From positions 1,488,001-1,552,000 of the forward strand of contig MU278349.1 of assembly GCA_022385755.1 (NCBI GenBank): DNA of 64,000 nucleotides. The letters are read 5' to 3'. Shown here piece after piece: positions 46,458-56,315 of the stretch (its first letter is position 1; every line of letters starts with the position of its first letter). A model generated the notes under the pieces. That model searched no databases. It saw only the letters and a list, made by a program, of their open reading frames with translations, and was not told the origin of the DNA. The position numbers and the translations under genes were made by a program. Source of the stretch: Trametopsis cervina. Its lineage: Eukaryota; Basidiomycota; Agaricomycetes; Polyporales; Irpicaceae.

Positions 46458-47490
46458 TTAAGCCTTCGGGCCCCATAAGTCCTCTAGCCTATACCAACGA
46501 CTCGATCAATGCGGCGTGAGTGAATGAGCTATTACTACATACCATCCACTTGGGTCGGTTGCCTTGCGCATTTGTACAGTGAGAAGCCCAGTATCCAGAT
46601 TCGCTAGTTCTTTGAAGGCTGCCTGAGTTAGGTCGACATGTTTGGAGCCTTTCGCACATCCCGCGCACGAATCGACGACTCGCACGTAGACACATTTCTT
46701 GGGAGAATTACATACTGAACATAGAATATGGAAAGCGTCAGCTAAAGTAACGAAAAAGGATGCGGGCAGCGTACGTTCGAGGAACTTGAAACACTCAGGC
46801 TTGCTCGTCCAGCCCTCGAGAGTCAAAGCAGCGGCGAAGGAAGCATCCTATGGACATGCATTAGCTAGGAGGGCAGGTGTAACATAATGAAGCTGTATGA
46901 ACCGTAGGAGCCCACTCTGTCTTCGACCAACAGCTGGGATTGAGCAGATCGTGGCCAGTATACCACGTAATTGTAACAGGCTCAGGTTTGCCGATGGCCT
47001 TGATACTTTCAATGATTTTGCTGAGACCGGAGACACCCTTGACCACAGCGTCGGAAGAGGAACTGGCAGACTTGTTGCTTGTCTTAGCCTTTGATGTTGT
47101 CTTCGCCTTGGGCTTCGACTTTGCCTTTGATGTCGCCTTATGCTTTGATGTTGAGTGGGCTTTGGACTTGGAGTGCGAAGTGGTCTTCTTCTTCGAAGCG
47201 GCTCTCTTCGTCAGGGTCTCTGCTTCAGTATCAGGATCCCCTTCGGTATCATCCAAGTCCGTCGTAAAGGATCGCTTGTACTTGTACGCCAGATCAGACA
47301 CGTTGACGGTTTGCCAGCCGTCTCTAGGATCAAACTGGTAGTTGTCGCCAAGAGAGTGTGCGCGTCGGTACTGTGCGTCCAATGAGTTGTGGTACGAGCG
47401 CAAGTCCGCTGCAGTTGCCGAAGACGGCGCCAGACAGAGAGTAGAGACCAGGGCAACCAGACTTGCCGAGAAGATCTTGCTGGGATACAT
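46458..47490 (-). CDS. Secreted RlpA-like double-psi beta-barrel (expansin/loosenin-like) protein
   Basis: ATG 47490 opens a clear signal peptide (SASLVALVSTLCLAPSSATA, cleavage near ATA-AD). A propeptide-like region has Lys-Arg sites (YKR-SF, LTKR-AA) that Kex2 could cut. A low-complexity Ser/Lys/Thr/Ala linker follows. The double-psi beta-barrel domain shows PVTITWYTGHDLLNPSCW, DASFAAALTLEGW, PKKCVYVRVVDSCAGC (the conserved VxDxCxxC), HVDLTQAAFKELANLDTG and DPSGW. A last exon after GW gives LEDLWGPKA before the stop at 46458. Related secreted proteins bind or loosen cell-wall polysaccharides. No catalytic role is shown by sequence. Confidence 0.85.
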
Positions 47491-47904
47491 GGTATGAGAT
47501 TATAACGAATGTAGAATAGAGAAAGAGAGTAAAGACAGGCCGGCCTAAGCGGTGTACGAGCAGGCGGAGGTGATGGTTCGAGTTGAAGTTGGAACAACCT
47601 CCCTGAAGTGGAAGTCGAACTGGATGTTAGGCGCTAGGCGCCTGTAATGGTTAACGCCGAACAAGCTTCTGCCGGTCGACAACCGCTGATTCGTATACGT
47701 ACACTAGCTTGCATAAGGCCTTACTGACGTCGATAAGAACGAAGATTAGAATGTGACTCACGACATATTTTCCGAATCTTACGAAAGGTTCTCACAACTC
47801 TCAAAATGCGATGTATAAGCAAGATCATCGCTCGCTTTCACATTCGCTTCCGTTGATAGCGATTACCATCTGAAGAGGCGGGATATTTTTCTACGCTGCC
47901 CAAC
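47491..47904. other. Divergent promoter region
   Basis: A 414-bp region between two divergently transcribed genes. No gene, RNA or strong motif was recognised. Confidence 0.5.
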
Positions 47905-49659
47905 ATGCAAGTCTCCAACAAGAACAAGTTGAGCGGGACTGATCTTATTCACGCTGATGATCGTGTCCCCCACGGACTTGAAGTTGCACCCTCGATATCG
48001 GTTTCAACCAGTACGCAAATCTCATGATGATATGCTTTTGCAGAGGGACTGACCTTTCATTCAAACCAGCATTCAAGAATCCGGAGCCCTGGCGCGAAGA
48101 TGTCACCCTGAATGAATTGAATTTCTCCAACCCTGAAAGGCATGTATACTCTCGCTACACTCAGCCCACCAACACCAGGGTAGAGCATGTCTTGAGTAAA
48201 ATCAACGTGAGCGATAGCTTGATCAAGTACCATATGCCGACTTAGAGCGAACGACGCAGAATGGCCAAGCCATCACATACGCTACAGGACTTGCGGCTGC
48301 GTACGCGGTATGTTTCTGGGTTTACACTAGAAGAAGATCTTTCATTTATTGATTATGCGTCAGGCTCTGGTATACACCAAACCCAAGCGTGTCGCTATTA
48401 GGGGCGGATATCATGGCTCGCACGCGAGCCTAGATGTATACAAGCTTTGCAGAGATGGAGATATCGACGTAATAGACATCGATGATGAACTCAAGGAGGG
48501 AGACATTCTTTGGCTGGAAACGCCCCTAAACCCTACCGGAGAATCTAGGTAAGATACCGTCTGTCATCGGTCCTTCTCATGCTCGTGGCTCATGTCGTCA
48601 ATAGAAACATCAAATATTATGCAGACAAGGTACCCCTGACAGTCTATCGACGAGGCTGTCCGGCTGAAGCGTTCTCGTGCATTAGATTCACGCTGTCGGA
48701 GGTAAAATCATAGTTGATTCGACATTCGCTCCTCCTCCCCTGCAATACCCGTTCAAGTGGGGCACAGACATCATCCTCCACAGCGGTAGGTGGTCTTCTG
48801 TATTTCATAACACATGCGCTCACGTGTTTATACAGCGACCAAATATTTTGGAGGGCACTCTGATCTGCTCGCTGGAGTTCTCATAGTGCCCACCGAGGAA
48901 GAATGGAAGAAGGTTAGTATTGGTATATTCGGGTCATCGATCCCACTGACTGACATTATGATCCGTCCAGCTGTGGCACCAACGTACGTTCCTTGGTAGT
49001 ATTCCAGGATCACTCGAGGCCTGGCTTTTACTGCGGTCACTGCGTACCCTTCATCTTCGTGTGGCACGGCAGGCCGAAAACGCGATCGGACTCGTTGAAT
49101 GGCTCGCACAAGCAGCCGAGGTACGGAGTTTTACGTCAATATCTGGCACCGCATTGACCACGGCATGTGCCTATAGGGCAAGGCGCATGATGGAATCCCC
49201 GCAGACACGATCGAAACAGTCTGGCATTCGAGCTTGCAGGGCAAGGACGCCGCTGGTTGGGAACCCAAGGATCAGCTGGAGGGTGGTTGGAACCCTACCT
49301 TCGCCATCTTTGTGAGTACCCGCGTACCCGAGACTTCCGTAAGGCATTCAAGGACCCTTCTTTTAGATGAAAACCAAGGAACAGGGCACGCTGCTTCCGC
49401 ACAAGACACAATACTTCTTCGTGAGTCGCCCTGTACAATGTGCCCGGATAGCCCCTCATTCCCATGCATGTCTGTACAGCCTGCGACAAGTCTCGGGGGC
49501 GTTGAATCTTTGATTGAACAGCGTGTTGCTTCTGATCAGAAGTCCGATCCTCGTCTTGTTCGTATCAGCGTCGGAGTGGAGGAACTCGAAGATTTGAAAG
49601 ACGACCTCAGGCAGGCATTTCAGGCGCTTGTGAACGAAAGTGGAAACGGCTCGGCGTAG
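47905..49659 (+). CDS. Cys/Met-metabolism PLP-dependent enzyme (cystathionine gamma-synthase/lyase family)
   Basis: A trans-sulfuration-type PLP enzyme. In order: GTDLIHADDRVPHGLEVAPS, SNPERHVYSRYTQPTNTRVE, NGQAITYATGLAAAYAALVY (PLP-phosphate region, spliced), VAIRGGYHGSHASLDVYK, GDILWLETPLNPTGESR, HAVGGKIIVDSTFAPPPLQ (Asp that binds the PLP pyridine N) and the Schiff-base lysine in SATKYFGGHSDLLAGVL. The C-terminal part includes LVRISVGVEELEDLKDDLRQ. About nine short introns interrupt it, and the stop is at 49657. The Cys/Met family is certain. Which reaction it performs (cystathionine synthase, lyase or a fungal-specific YHR112C-like activity) is not resolved. Confidence 0.88.
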
Positions 49660-50106
49660 TGGACAGCCTGCACCAGGGCAATGCAACATAAAGCCCGAGA
49701 TCTTGGTGAGCCCGGTACACACGCGATTGGTTAATGACGAAATATTGACAAATGAAGTTAGTGTGCGTGTAGGGTTGCCTCTGCCTTGTTGTTTGCCTAT
49801 CTTATGCCACCAGAAAACATGATGTACATCCCTCCCACGCATCCTAGAATGGCAGTGATTATTCGAGTCATTGATCCAAAACGGTCTGTCTCCCGGACAC
49901 TGTTTCCCAATGCGGAATGTGAACAGTTGGCGCCGGTCATCAATACAAGAAACCGTCCTCTCTCCTCGCCACCTTCTCCAGTTCATACTCACTTCTGTCT
50001 GCTCACTAACCACCCACTTCTGTTCAAGTTGTGCCCCTCGACTCTCCCCATCACTCAATTTCTCCCTCAGACAGTACCCGCACTCAACCAAAAGCGCTAC
50101 CCGAAC
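49660..50106. other. Intergenic spacer
   Basis: A 447-bp spacer between two same-strand genes. A long antisense frame (251 codons, 49456-50211) crosses it but has no recognisable domain, and I treat it as chance. Confidence 0.45.
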
Positions 50107-51668
50107 ATGACCAGTGTTTACATAGGTAGTGAGTAGGGTAACATTGACATATATCCCTGCGACGCAGCACTCACATACGCAGGAATTCCCCACAACATCG
50201 AGCGAGACCAATTACTTGTAGTGAGTATCTCCATTGGTTGCCGACACCGCATACTCACGCATATACCCAGTGCCTCGAGATGTACGGGCACGTTAATGCG
50301 CTAAGCATCCGGGAAGGTGCCTGATCCCACGCGGTTTATGCAAGCACTGAGGCTATACTGACGACTGCGCACCACCACCCTATATCTGTAGCCTTCGCGT
50401 TTGTGGAATATAAGTTGGATGAAGTAAGCCGTGGTCAGACTCCCTGTATGCGCCCCCCACTGACAGGCCTTGTGGTGTAGGATGCCAAGGTATATATCCT
50501 TACAAGCATGCCAGATATCCGCCGCAATCCTAACGCCACCATTTCGTGGTACAGAAATTTGTCGACACGTTCGCGAACCGCGCATTCATGGGCTACCGTG
50601 AGCCTCACCCCCTCTCACGACCTGAGATGCTAACAGTCAGCAGCTAGCGTCAAGGTCGAGCTTGCGAAGACGCCTCGTCAGTCCCGGTAAGACACCCGCT
50701 GGGGTAAAACGTACACATCTCATCTCACCGGCGGACCTGAAGAAATAGCTCTGGGCAGCGCGTCGAGCATGTACGATATCCCATAACAGTCTACAACTTG
50801 CACAGTAGTATATGTTGGCAGGTCTGTCCATGGGCGGATGTATAAAGCTTGCACACAGCTGAGCCGTACCTTACAGACTTTGAAAGATTTTGGGAAGCAA
50901 GCAGGAGGGGAGGTGGCCTTTTGTAATATAAATAGGCGTAATCGGGGGCACGTTCGCGGGTGAGTACTATCACTGTCTTCATGGTCTTGCGTACTTTACA
51001 ACCTTCCCGAATGCAGATACTTGGAATATTATACTGAGGAGGACGCCATACGTTTCATAGAGCAGTATAATGGGGCCATCCTACTCGGAAATGTGGTCCG
51101 GCTCATGTGGAAGGGTCGCCAAACTCTCCGAGAAGAACATGGGCCGCCTGCGAGGTCGCCGGCCCACAGTCATCGTTCCAGACTGTCCTCAAACTCCCCG
51201 CCGATGTCTCGTTCCGGGCGATCTCGTTCCCGTTCCCGTTCCCCGCTTTCTTCGCGCCGCCACGCCCACAGCCGGGGCTCTGTTAGCAGCCGAGGATCAC
51301 CTCCTCTCCTGTCTGCGTCACTTAGCCGCTATGAACACAAATACTCGCATCGGGCGCGAGACCGGTACGACGACACCTACAAGCGGGGACGGTCGCCTCT
51401 TCGTCGCAACTATATGGACCGTGCCTACGACGACCAGGACAGGTCGCCTTTGCGTCGCGACCATATGGAGCACCCCTACGACGACCTTCGCAAGCGGGAG
51501 CAGTCGCCTCTTCGTCGCGATTATATGGACCGCGTCTACGTCGACCAGCGTGAGCCACAGAGCTCATACACGTTTACGGAAACTTGGGACAAAATATATG
51601 TGGGAGACGACTTAGAAACGCGGTGGGTGGAACACGATCGGGCGGCACAAGGCTGTTCGTTCGACTAG
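50107..51668 (+). CDS. Two-RRM SR-like RNA-binding protein
   Basis: A spliced gene coding an SR-type splicing/mRNP factor. RRM1: MTSVYIGIPHNIERDQLL (RNP2), CLEMYGHVNALSIRE, AFAFVEYKLDEDAKKF (RNP1), ending VKVELAKTPRQSR. RRM2 starts TVVYVGRSVHGRMYKA and carries RGYLEYYTEEDAIRFIEQYN in the RNP1/helix-2 part. The C-terminus is an RS domain (SRSGRSRSRSRSPLSSRR) followed by three imperfect copies of SPLRRDYMDRxYDD. It ends AAQGCSFD at 51668. About eight introns interrupt it, several of the exons very short. RRM1 starts within two residues of the initiator Met, as in Npl3/SRSF-type proteins. The exact orthologue is not assigned. Confidence 0.78.
51389..51551 (+). repeat. Imperfect tandem repeat coding SPLRRDYMDRxYDD
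   Basis: Three copies of a unit of roughly 50-60 bp, each coding SPLRR(N/D)(Y/H)M(D/E)xxY(D/V)D, lie in the RS-domain exon of the SR-like gene. Each copy starts with GTCGCCT(C/T)T.CGTCGC and retains a Ser-Pro-Leu-Arg-Arg core, a likely SR-kinase or proline-directed kinase target. Confidence 0.7.
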
Positions 51669-52037
51669 CGAACAAATCAGTCCGGGTCTTCAATGCCGAA
51701 CACACTCTCGGAACGCCATGGAAGGTACATCAATAGTTTGCGTACCGCCTGCCATGTTCCGCTCCCAATGTTCCCCCACTCATCCACTATGCATGCCTCT
51801 CATCGTACATCTGTATTCCCTATCCTCGGAGCTCCCATATTTTCTGTTCAGCATCGTTCAGCATCGTTATCTCCCCAGTAATTACCCGCGCTGTCGGCCT
51901 GTTGCGTGTTGTTCAGATTCCGTAGACTCCATACACTGCCACGCTCTGGTATTAATATCAATCACGCATAATATCGAGCATACCGCGAGTATATCTATCA
52001 CATCGAATCCCACTATTTTCGAGCGGTGAGTGCCCGT
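51669..52037. other. Convergent 3' spacer
   Basis: A 369-bp spacer between converging genes. There is nothing apart from a short direct repeat (CAGCATCGTTCAGCATCGTT near 51850). Confidence 0.5.
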
Positions 52038-53517
52038 TTACTTCCTCTTTCCCCTGTAGAACTCCAAGAACGCCGCCTTGTCTTCCCACCCGAGACCCAC
52101 CCGCTTCATCTTGCCGATCTGCGCCACGACCGCCGCGCAGCACTCGGACAGGACGTCGTCGCTTCGCAGCCCCGCCGCGTGGTCGCTCGCGAGGAAGGAG
52201 CCTGAGCTCGGCGATTCCGAGGGCGCGAGCAGGCGGATGGAGAGCGTAAGCGGGGCGAGGCACGTCGTTAGCTTGAACACGTGCGCGAGCGGGTTCAGCG
52301 CGGAGGAGGCGATGGAGTGCGAGAGCGTTGGGGCAAGCGTCGTCGGGGGGTCGTATCTGCGATATCAATCAGCATCCGCGTACGAGATGGAGGCGGGGGT
52401 GGAGATAGGGAGACAGAGATAGAGGGCGGACGGGTCTACTCACCTCACACACATCACAAACACGCGGAACGCCTGCACGGGGACCTGTACGCGCGGGAAC
52501 ACGTCCGCAAAGCGTAATAGCCCACGCCCGTTGCTCGTTGTGCACTCAGGGAAGACGACGAGGGGCCTATCCGCTTTGCTGCGGATCTCCTCCAACGAGC
52601 TGTACGCGACGTCGGCGTCGGCATCGGGCGAGGACGGGGTGGTGCCTGTCGCGGAGATGGCAGCGAGGAGAGACACTGTACGGAAGCCGAGTACGCGTGC
52701 ACGAGGCGTAGGGGCGCGAGTGGAGGGCGAGGAGATCGCGGCGGAGCCGGTGCCTGTGCGGCGGCCGGGGGTGACTGCGATGGGCCCGGTCTTGGTGGGG
52801 GTGCTGTCTATGCTCGCTGGCTCGCATACGGGGAGAAGGAAGATGGGGTCGAAGCTAGAGACACGATGGCTACATTGAGCGGGGCGAGGGCGGGCAGGCG
52901 GGAGATGCGGGGCGTGCTTACCGGAAAGCGAGCCAAAGCAGCTCTATCCAGGACGCCCAGTTAGAGACGATGATGTCTCCGGCGCGTGGGTTCCAACTCT
53001 CGCTGCCTTTCGTGCCACGCCTATGTTGATAGACAGCCGTGAATATATAAACAGGGTCGAGCGGCATCAGCTGAGAATGACCCACCCTTTCTTGCGCGTT
53101 ATCAATTCAACCGGGATCCACCAGATGCCGAGGAGTAGCAGAACAAGACGAGAGAGTATCGCGGTTAGTATACGCGACAGTGTCCGACGCAGGGGCGGAA
53201 CAGGGGACTGCTCCCGTTAGACGTATGACTTGGCCAATTCAACATGTTGGACTCACGAGGATCACGAGTACACCTCTGACGAGCACGGTGTAGAGGAGGG
53301 CGAGCACGATGATGACAGCCGTTCTCACAACGCCTAGTATATAACCTATAGGTAACAACGCGCTCGCAAGCGCGTCGGATGCCACAGGAGGCACTGGGGT
53401 CAGGAATGGCTAGCACAAAGTTAGCATCGCGCGCACGCGTATTCGACGTGTCTCGGCGACTCGCCTGAATACCCGTTCCCGGATCCTAGAGAAGATGTTT
53501 AGCAATCTATCCTTCAT
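52038..53517 (-). CDS. Lysophosphatidic acid acyltransferase-like membrane protein (Loa1/Vps66 family)
   Basis: A PlsC-type glycerolipid acyltransferase relative, probably at the ER or lipid droplets. The N-terminal exon from ATG 53517 gives MKDRLLNIFSRIRER. Hydrophobic segments follow (LLPIGYILGVVRTAVIIVLA with LLYTVLV; LVLLLLGIWWIPVE). Acyltransferase block I reads DIIVSNWASWIELLWLAFRF, so the usual NHxxxxD is NWxSWIE with the histidine absent, as I would expect for divergent Loa1-type members. Block III, VVFPECTTSNGRGLLRFADV, is well conserved. The tail ends AAFLEFYRGKRK. About six introns interrupt it. The Loa1/Vps66 assignment is by motif form and layout. Confidence 0.8.
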
Positions 53518-54278
53518 TCTGCACACAGATTTCACGGAAAACAAACCCGGAATGCAGAAAACTTCTCCATGTTGGATCACTCAGTGGGTGCTTTTCTGTT
53601 GACGTTGTGGCTGCGATGCGGACGCGCGCACGACGGGATCATTGAGGGACACATAAGCGCACATAAGCGCGTGGAGCGCCAGGCGGATCACTCGCGTTGA
53701 ATCGGTCCGGCTGATGAAAATGCTCAATTTTTGGGAATGAAAAAATAGACTTGCAAACTTGATGACAAGTTCAGCAGCGATGAGAAAATTGCGTCTTACA
53801 AAGGCAGCATCAAGGTTAGTCTGTGTTGCAGCGTGGGGGTTATCCTTAGCCTGAATGGACACTGCGCATGACAGCTGTCGAAAGGTTAAAGTGCTAATAT
53901 TCTACGGAGATAAAACATAGCAGAGTCTTTTCATGGCTGTTCACTGCGACGTCGAGCACAGACAACACGACGTCCGCGCCCTCGGGGTCGGCCAGCAGCT
54001 CGCGAGTCGTGTGCCGAGTCTGGCTCATCGGGGATCCCCAACGCTATCAAATGACGTTACCCTTTCCGGCAAGATAGGCGCCTTGTCAGTTCAGTTTGGA
54101 CGGAGGAAGATTCGCAACAGAAACGGTCGTCTAGGTTCAGTTCGGTCGCGACCAAACCCATCATAAACCCCCGCTCGCCCTCCGCCCTCCCTCTCTTTCT
54201 CCCCGCTGCCCGAGTTCACAAGCCAGCTCTGCTCGTCGTGTCCACCGACGCCCGAGCGGCCCGTTCGCCACCAGGAGC
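53518..54278. other. Intergenic spacer
   Basis: A 761-bp spacer. A 93-codon minus frame (53581-53862) has no domain. A short direct repeat (ACATAAGCGC twice near 53650) is visible. No gene is supported. Confidence 0.4.
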
Positions 54279-54758
54279 ATGATGCTCGCCATGTTCGCCC
54301 TCTCCGTCCTCGCCGCCCTCGTCCTATGCTGCCTGCTCTTTCCCTCAGTGTGGGCTTCCATGGCAGGCGACGAGCTCCTCGATGCTCACGAGGCAGGCTT
54401 GACCCTGGTGTCCTCACGTGCGTGGCCACCCCCTCTCATCCGCATCAATGTTTAATTGTCTGACACTCATTATCCTCATTACAGGGAACCCAATACGCGA
54501 GACGGGCCCCCCAGCCTGCATGGCAAAGCTTATCATGCTAAGACACAAGGTGCGCCCCGCGTCCGACGCGTCCATTCTCATTGCTTCACTCATTGCTCAC
54601 ACAAATCACGCACACAGATAAACCAGGTGAACTCGCGAAGACGATGCAGCGTCTCGACCCCCCGCCAGTCCTCATTCGTGTTCAATGTATCCCCCGCACG
54701 ACCACCCCGGAACGCATGGCGGTTCGGACGCTCTCACGGCAAGCAGTCGTACTACTAG
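54279..54758 (+). CDS. Possible small hypothetical protein with N-terminal membrane anchor
   Basis: A doubtful gene. ATG 54279 opens a hydrophobic start (MLAMFALSVLAALVLCCLLF) resembling a signal anchor, then AGDELLDAHEAGLTLVS. Two candidate introns with GT...AG ends (from about 54418 and from about 54550) connect to a basic tail that ends RFGRSHGKQSYY at 54758. A different reading after the first intron gives a longer frame to 54976. No family was recognised and the tail composition is not convincing. It could equally be a non-coding transcript or chance. Confidence 0.3.
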
Positions 54759-55279
54759 ACAGACCCCGTACGAGACGACGAAAACGGAAGGAACGAAATC
54801 GAAATGTGTCTTGTATTGACATCTGTACGCTTTTTTGGTATTGGATTGGGTTATTGGGGTTGTGCTGGGTGGTAATGTGGGTTAGAAGGTGTAGGAGAGG
54901 GTGGAGAAGTGCTTGTAGAGGACGTGTGTGCGTAAGGAAGGCCGTGCACTGGCTCTTGTGCTCACGGGATGGATGATCTTATTCGTACTATTTCAAAGAC
55001 TTATTACAGCGTTGGGCCTTCCTTATACCCCGGAGCTATTCGTTAATACCTTGTTTGCTTGTCTACCTCCCCTCGGTGTGACCGCCATGTGTTTTGGCCT
55101 CCTCGCTACCCCAGCATCAGACGGAGATGTTCGTCGACCCCCAGCATGGAAACCTGGACGACCGGAGGATACCAGCTGTGCCATGAGTCTTGACACTCTG
55201 ATCCTTGCATGATGAATCCATCCCGTTGGAAAGAAGACCTCCCGTCGCGCTTCCCACCTTCGCCTCCGCCTCCTACCTC
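54759..55279. other. Spacer with unsupported short frames
   Basis: A 521-bp region with a 94-codon plus frame (54928-55212) containing two hydrophobic stretches. There is no domain or codon evidence, so no gene is called. Confidence 0.4.
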
Positions 55280-55723
55280 CTACGTATACGCCCCCTCCTC
55301 ATCTTCCTCATACTCATCAATCCGATCCACAATTCCCCTCAACCCCACCCCCGGATCCGGATCCACAATCCCCTCTCCCGGCACCTGCGCCTCTGCGCGC
55401 ACGACGAGCCGCCATGGCACAAGCACAAGCCCGACATAGCGACCATTCGGGTTCTGGCTGCGCTCCCCAGGAGTGTACGGCTTGAACTCGTCCGTGTTCA
55501 CGAGCAGCAGGTTCAGCAGTCTGTCTGTGCCCGCGAACGTACCCAGGAAGATGCGCCCGTCGGCGATCGTGATGCGCATCGTTTGGCGGAGGATGGTTTT
55601 GACGGTTGCGAGCGCGCCGGACGTGATGGGGGACGGGGCGGAGGCTGCGGAAGAAGAGGGGGCGGTAGAGGTGATGATGAGGGACTCGGCGATGCGCTCT
55701 GAGAGGGAGGACGTGTCGGACAT
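55280..55723 (-). CDS. LSM-domain protein, NAA38/Mak31-like NatC auxiliary subunit
   Basis: A single-exon gene of 147 codons from ATG 55723 (MSDTSSLSERIAESLIITST). The Sm fold is visible: LRQTMRITIADGRIFLGTFA (Sm1, with DGR), GTDRLLNLLLVNTDEF, then after a loop RYVGLVLVPWRLVVRAEAQV (Sm2, with GLVLVP in place of the RG..VP of core LSMs). This layout matches NAA38/LSMD1, the small LSM subunit of the NatC N-terminal acetyltransferase (yeast Mak31). An in-frame upstream ATG at 55786 adds 21 mostly Thr residues and is less likely. The acidic tail DEYEEDEEGAYT is extra. Confidence 0.78.
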   Translation of the reverse strand: MSDTSSLSERIAESLIITSTAPSSSAASAPSPITSGALATVKTILRQTMRITIADGRIFLGTFAGTDRLLNLLLVNTDEFKPYTPGERSQNPNGRYVGLVLVPWRLVVRAEAQVPGEGIVDPDPGVGLRGIVDRIDEYEEDEEGAYT

Positions 55724-56315
55724 TATGGTGGTGGTGGCGGGCGTGGTCGTGGTCGTGGTCGGGAGGAGAGTGTAATACGCGCACATACGTTCACATAATT
55801 GTACATGTCAATATCGATGACGCGCGGCGTCGTTGGAAATAGGTTAATTTGTCTGAGGACACGCCTCGAGGCAATTTCAGTACTGTAAAAGCATCGCGGC
55901 AGCTGCGCAAAGCGGGTGCACTTTACTGTCTCGCATCGCATTTAAGGGTAGTATCAGCGATAGGGTTGAACGTTGAGCATGTTGATGTACTACCTACGGC
56001 ATGCACTGCGGATTGTGTAAGGTAGCAGAAACGTCATATCGGTACAGATACAAAACAAATCGGATTACATAGTAGTAATAAACTCTGCAAGGCTCGTAGT
56101 ATTGGGGGTATACATCTGCTTAACAGAGGCCTAGAGAGCGTGAGTGCAGCGATAGCACGACGCACGAGCGCATAATGTCCACGATGCAGATCATACAGCA
56201 TAAACATAAACCACAAGAAACAAGAACAGATATGTCACCAATCAGACACAACTCGGAACATCTCCCCCCTCGTACCGGCCCAGCCCAAATCGAGCGCGAT
56301 ACCAGCAGCAGGCGT
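55724..56315. other. Spacer between NAA38-like and MRC1
   Basis: A 592-bp region holding the promoter of the NAA38-like gene and the 3' flank of MRC1. A run of alternating GGTGGT/GGTCGT near 55727-55760 is simple sequence. No gene was seen. Confidence 0.45.

Noticed and set aside
49456..50211. 251-codon minus-strand frame
   Set aside because: It overlaps the 3' end of the Cys/Met enzyme gene and the start of the SR-like gene, has no recognisable domain, and has odd Cys/Trp-rich composition.
53581..53862. 93-codon minus frame
   Set aside because: No recognisable motif or splice partners.
54928..55212. 94-codon plus frame with two hydrophobic stretches
   Set aside because: No domain, and it overlaps the alternative tail of an already doubtful frame.
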